DNA of 64,000 nucleotides from Hydractinia symbiolongicarpus. Lineage: Eukaryota > Cnidaria > Hydrozoa > Anthoathecata > Hydractiniidae. The translations under genes and the position numbers were made by a program. The notes under the pieces are model-generated. The model did no database searches. It was not told the DNA's origin and was given only the letters and a program-made list of their open reading frames with translations. The stretch lies in the NCBI RefSeq assembly GCF_029227915.1, contig NC_079887.1:9300001-9364000 (forward strand), given 5' to 3'. Positions 60,752 to 64,000 of the stretch are shown here, in pieces; the stretch's first letter is position 1, and each line of letters opens with the position of its first letter.

Positions 60752-60948
60752 TAACTCCCTCTTCTCCTAACGGTTGACGTCAATTGTGAACAATCGCATA
60801 AGAGCGTTATTAATTATCAACTGGAATAACGCAAATGTATACCAAATGCTGTTTTTTGTACTACATTTCCAATGGCAACATTTTTTTCAAACAAGAAAAG
60901 AATATTAAAACACACCAATACCTAATGGATATGTTAACTTCAAAACCT

Positions 60949-61036
60949 CGTCTTCAGGGTCTTGTGGCCCCTGCATCGTTATTACGGAGTGACAACTTAT
61001 TAACAAAGCAAAATGCCCTGGGAGCAAGGCTGGTAA
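60949..61036. mobile_element. Palindromic MITE, CCTCGTCCCCAGG family
   Basis: Left aacctcgtcttcagggtctt and right tgccctgggagcaaggctgg pair imperfectly. It contains the subfamily string cttgtggcccctgcatcgtt and tattacggagtgacaac. Confidence 0.6.
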
Positions 61037-61439
61037 CTTCTGAACAGAACATGAAGAAGAGGCAATCCCAGAACATCTTATTTTATTTTCTGGTGTGACT
61101 AGCCTGCATTGTATTAATATGTGAACAACTAATCAACAATATGAGAAACTGCGGTTTAAATTCGAAAAAACATCCAAAAAATATTTTAAGTGTACGCATT
61201 CCTGCCAAGACAAGAATAACATGTGGATGTAATGCCGATCTAGATATTGATGAAAGAAATAATTAGCTGCGTTTCCATTTGCATTACTTGCATGTTTGTA
61301 ATTATGTATCAGAGGGGAAAAATAAAATCCAGACTAAACTGTTCATGGAAGTAATTAGAACATGGTCAGCAAAAAGTAGTCAAGAAAATAAAAGTCAAGC
61401 TCTAACTGCCCATCTTAAACCGTGTTGTACATGCGTTTA

Positions 61440-61735
61440 TGTTTAATACCCTTTTAGCACAGTGTACAACCCGTTGTTACCCCGCCATAGGAAAAAAATA
61501 GTAAGTATTTTAGTAAACGTTAGCAAATTTATCATGACATCAGACTGAGCGCTTATTACAGGTAAATGGTGTCACAAATGAGTATAGGCGTAATAGCCTT
61601 TTCCATAAAAACTTATTTACAATTTCAATTTAAATCAAACACATACAATACAGCCCGTTGTTATTACCAGGTTGAACGCTTATTACATGTAAACCGTGTC
61701 ACACATGAATAATAGGCGCAGAATCATGGTTAGTC
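61440..61735. repeat. Two direct copies of a cgcttattacaggtaaa repeat
   Basis: gcgcttattacaggtaaatg, then gtgtcacaaatgagtatagg, near 61549-61598 recurs near 61675-61722 (acgcttattacatgtaaacc, then gtgtcacacatgaataatag). Each copy is preceded by a cccgttgtta string (61470 and 61653). The copies are about 125 bp apart. Confidence 0.55.
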
Positions 61736-61833
61736 GTGGTTAGAGGAAAGCAGCTATGTGCAGCTATGCGCAGCTAAGCTATCATTTTCCGTGACAGACA
61801 GACGTATACGGGTATAATGATATAGCTAAAATT

Positions 61834-62012
61834 TTAAAGGACTAATGCGGAAACAACGTTATTTTACCACAACGATTTTAACACATAATAGTAACTTGTC
61901 TAGAAGAGATTTGTTAGCCGACACAATTCTAGAATTCTCTTTGTAATTAACACAGGCTGAATCTAAAGAATGAATATGAAGCTTGGAAACCTATCGGTTC
62001 GAACATGCAATC
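61834..62012 (+). repeat. Dispersed repeat, copy 2 (partner at 49807-49990)
   Basis: Starts aaaggactaatgcggaaac and contains agccgacacaattctagaat and gaatgaatatgaagcttgga. It sits directly downstream of a Helitron-type end fragment (gacagacagacgtatacgg, 61793-61811). Confidence 0.65.
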
Positions 62013-62108
62013 CAATCTTATAAATCAAGCATGGTCACAAAACCTGCCGATGAAAAAAAAAAGAATCTTCAGATGAATATGAAATAGACTTCATAAGATG
62101 AACAATAA

Positions 62109-62727
62109 TCTATATAATAATACGCCAGTTCTGTCTGTCTGTCTGTCTGTGACTTTTGCAAAGTGGATAAAATTTCTTTGATAAAGTCTATAAAACATCG
62201 CTTATAAATTTGTTCTGTAAATTAGCAAACTTTAACGTTAAAACAATATTGACGTCAAAGGAGAGTATATTAAGATTAGTGAAGCCATTGCATTGCACTT
62301 TTAATTTTAAGGCTAAGTAACTTGGAAACGGGTGGAAATAACTGACGTCATCTCCTGCGTAAGTAACTAGGGACCACCTGGGACCAATTTGGGTAAGTTT
62401 CCCAAATTCTATACATTTTCTTGATCAGCGATTTAAGACCTATACAATGAAGGCAGCAAGTATACAAATTTCTAAAAAAAAATTTTAGGGCTTTGACTGG
62501 CAATTGATGACGTCAGCAAAACCTTAAAACTCTCATTAACCGCTTATCAAAAAGACATGATCGTATACATTTTTCTTGGTCAGCATTTTAACCTCTGCAC
62601 AGTACAGGCAACGAATAAACTAAATTTCCCCAAAATTTTTTGTAATTGCACTGCTGACGTCAGCAACAACCTATTTTTCCATTGTCCTTCTGCCTAAGTG
62701 GATTTTTCCACGGGCCTTATCGACTAG
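62109..62727 (+). mobile_element. Helitron-like element, copy A of a head-to-tail array
   Basis: Begins A|TCTATATAATAATACG, followed by a TCTG run and gacttttgcaaag. It ends with the hairpin gtggattttTCCAC (62698-62711), a 16-base spacer and CTAG|T. Internal blocks include actgacgtcatctcctgcgt, tgatgacgtcagcaaa and ctgctgacgtcagcaac. No Rep/helicase frame, so non-autonomous. The stem is short for a Helitron, which lowers confidence in the class. Confidence 0.6.
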
Positions 62728-62748
62728 TCTATATAATAATACGCCAGT

Positions 62749-62805
<57 letters not shown>

Positions 62806-63459
62806 GACTTTTGCAAAGACGATATTTTTTACCACTGGAATGCTCGAGTTTTTCGAGTTTTTTTTTGTCAATATTTTATATATTAAATTAATGAGGCCAT
62901 TACAGCGCACTTAAAACTTTGAGGCCAAATAACTTGGAAACGAGGTGGTGACGTCAATGATTTTTCACCGCGTGGGTAACTAGGGACCACCTAGGATCAA
63001 TTTGGGTAATTTTCCCAAACCTGGGTCCCCAAATCCGTTTCAGAATAGACGGGTTGATGACGTCATCAAAAAACCTTCAATCCCTAATATCTCTGCAACC
63101 GTTTGTCAAAAGTACATGATCCTATACATATTCTTGATCAGCCTTTCAAGATCTATGCGATGAAGGCAACAGGTATACAGATTTCTAACAAAAAAATTTG
63201 GTACTTTTGACAGGCCATTGCTGACGTCAGCAAAATTTTTAAACCCTTATATCTCATTAACCGCTCATCAAAAGCACATGATCATATACATTTTCTTGAT
63301 CAGCAATTTAAGCTCTACACAATAGACGTAACGGATAAACTGAATTTCGTCAATTTGTTTTTGCATATGCACTATTGACATCAGCAAAAAGTCCAAAATA
63401 ACCAGTTTTTACATTGTTCTCCTGCCTAAGTGGATTTTTCCACGGGCTTTATGGACTAG
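62728..63459 (+). mobile_element. Helitron-like element, copy B of the array
   Basis: Starts with TCTATATAATAATACG immediately after the CTAG of copy A and carries a long pure TCTG microsatellite (62749-62803). It ends ctaagtggatttttccac, spacer and CTAG at 63456-63459. Internal gacgtca palindromes lie at 62950, 63060 and 63222. Confidence 0.6.
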
Positions 63460-64000
63460 TCTCTTATAATAATACAGAGACTGTGTCTGTTTGTAGCAGG
63501 CAAAGTGGATATCGTCATTTTCTTTGATGTCACCGAAAATGTTATGTCTAATATGTTAAATTTTCTGACGTTACGGCGCGACGTCAATAGCTCTACTTTA
63601 ACGTCAATATCCTATATTAAATTAATGAAGCCATTACAGTGATCCTAAAACTTAGAGGCCAAATAACTTGGAAACGAGGTGGTGACGTCAATGATTTTTC
63701 ACCGTGTAGGTAACTAGGGAGCACCTAGGACCAATTTGGGTAATTTTCCAAAACCTGGTTCCCCAATCCGTTTTGGAATGGACGGGTTGATGACGTCATC
63801 AAAAAACTTTTAACCCCAATATCTCTGCAACCTTTTGTCAAAAGTACATGATCCTATACATTTTCTTGATCATCGTTTCAAGGTCTATACGATGAAGGTA
63901 ACAGGGATATAAATTTTTGAACTTTTTTTTGCGTTTTAACGGGCCATTGCTGATGTCAACAAAATTTTTAAACCCTTTTATGTCCTTAGTCGTTCATAGA
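63460..64000 (+). mobile_element. Helitron-like element, copy C, cut by the window end
   Basis: Follows copy B directly (TCTCTTATAATAATACAGAG). It repeats the same internal order of blocks: ggtggtgacgtcaatga (63680), gggttgatgacgtcatca (63784) and the cttgatcatcgtttcaagg block (63864). The 3' end lies beyond base 64000. Confidence 0.55.

Noticed and set aside
62671-62910. A minus-strand frame with TDRQ repeats
   Set aside because: It is a translation of the TCTG microsatellite in the Helitron-like copy.

Overview
The window is animal nuclear DNA: AT-rich, with short exons, GT-AG introns, metazoan gene families and a very heavy load of small transposons. The gene content (an FGFR-like receptor, MORN3, an astacin, a TRAF-C protein) together with the many short inverted-repeat and TGACGTCA-bearing elements best fits a cnidarian, probably a hydrozoan. 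That placement is an inference from content; no species marker was seen. Most exons are too short to stand out as open frames, so the gene models here were built by joining exons by hand, checking splice-site phase at every junction.

Layout. 1-7.2 kb: the extracellular and transmembrane exons of an FGFR-like Ig receptor on the minus strand; its cytoplasmic part would lie beyond base 1. 7.3-14.5 kb: intergenic DNA with inverted-repeat elements, a minisatellite and a dead LINE. 14.56-23.1 kb: a complete five-exon MORN3 orthologue on the plus strand; its introns hold a 1.25-kb minisatellite and nested Harbinger-type elements. 23.9-27.5 kb: a 3.57-kb transposon with long inverted repeats and a 10-bp target duplication, carrying a truncated RecQ-type helicase gene and a broken ZAD-type zinc-finger gene. 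27.85 kb: tRNA-Asn(GTT). 30-30.9 kb: remains of a ZMYM1-like hAT transposase. 32.2-33 kb: a coiled-coil plus TRAF-C (MATH) protein. 34.95-40.2 kb and 51.2-58.8 kb: two tandem paralogues of an unrecognised single-pass membrane protein, each with eight exons in identical phases. Between them lie a four-exon miniature astacin metalloprotease (44.6-46.6 kb) and an intronless rhodopsin-like GPCR on the minus strand (48.6-49.4 kb). 58.8-64 kb: repeats, ending in three abutting Helitron-like copies.

The genes do not form an operon or an obvious pathway. The most interesting items are the paralogue pair (diverged ectodomains, near-identical membrane exon), the helicase-bearing inverted-repeat transposon, the 137-residue astacin that lacks the usual propeptide and C-terminal subdomain, and the Helitron-like family that spreads CRE-like TGACGTCA palindromes.
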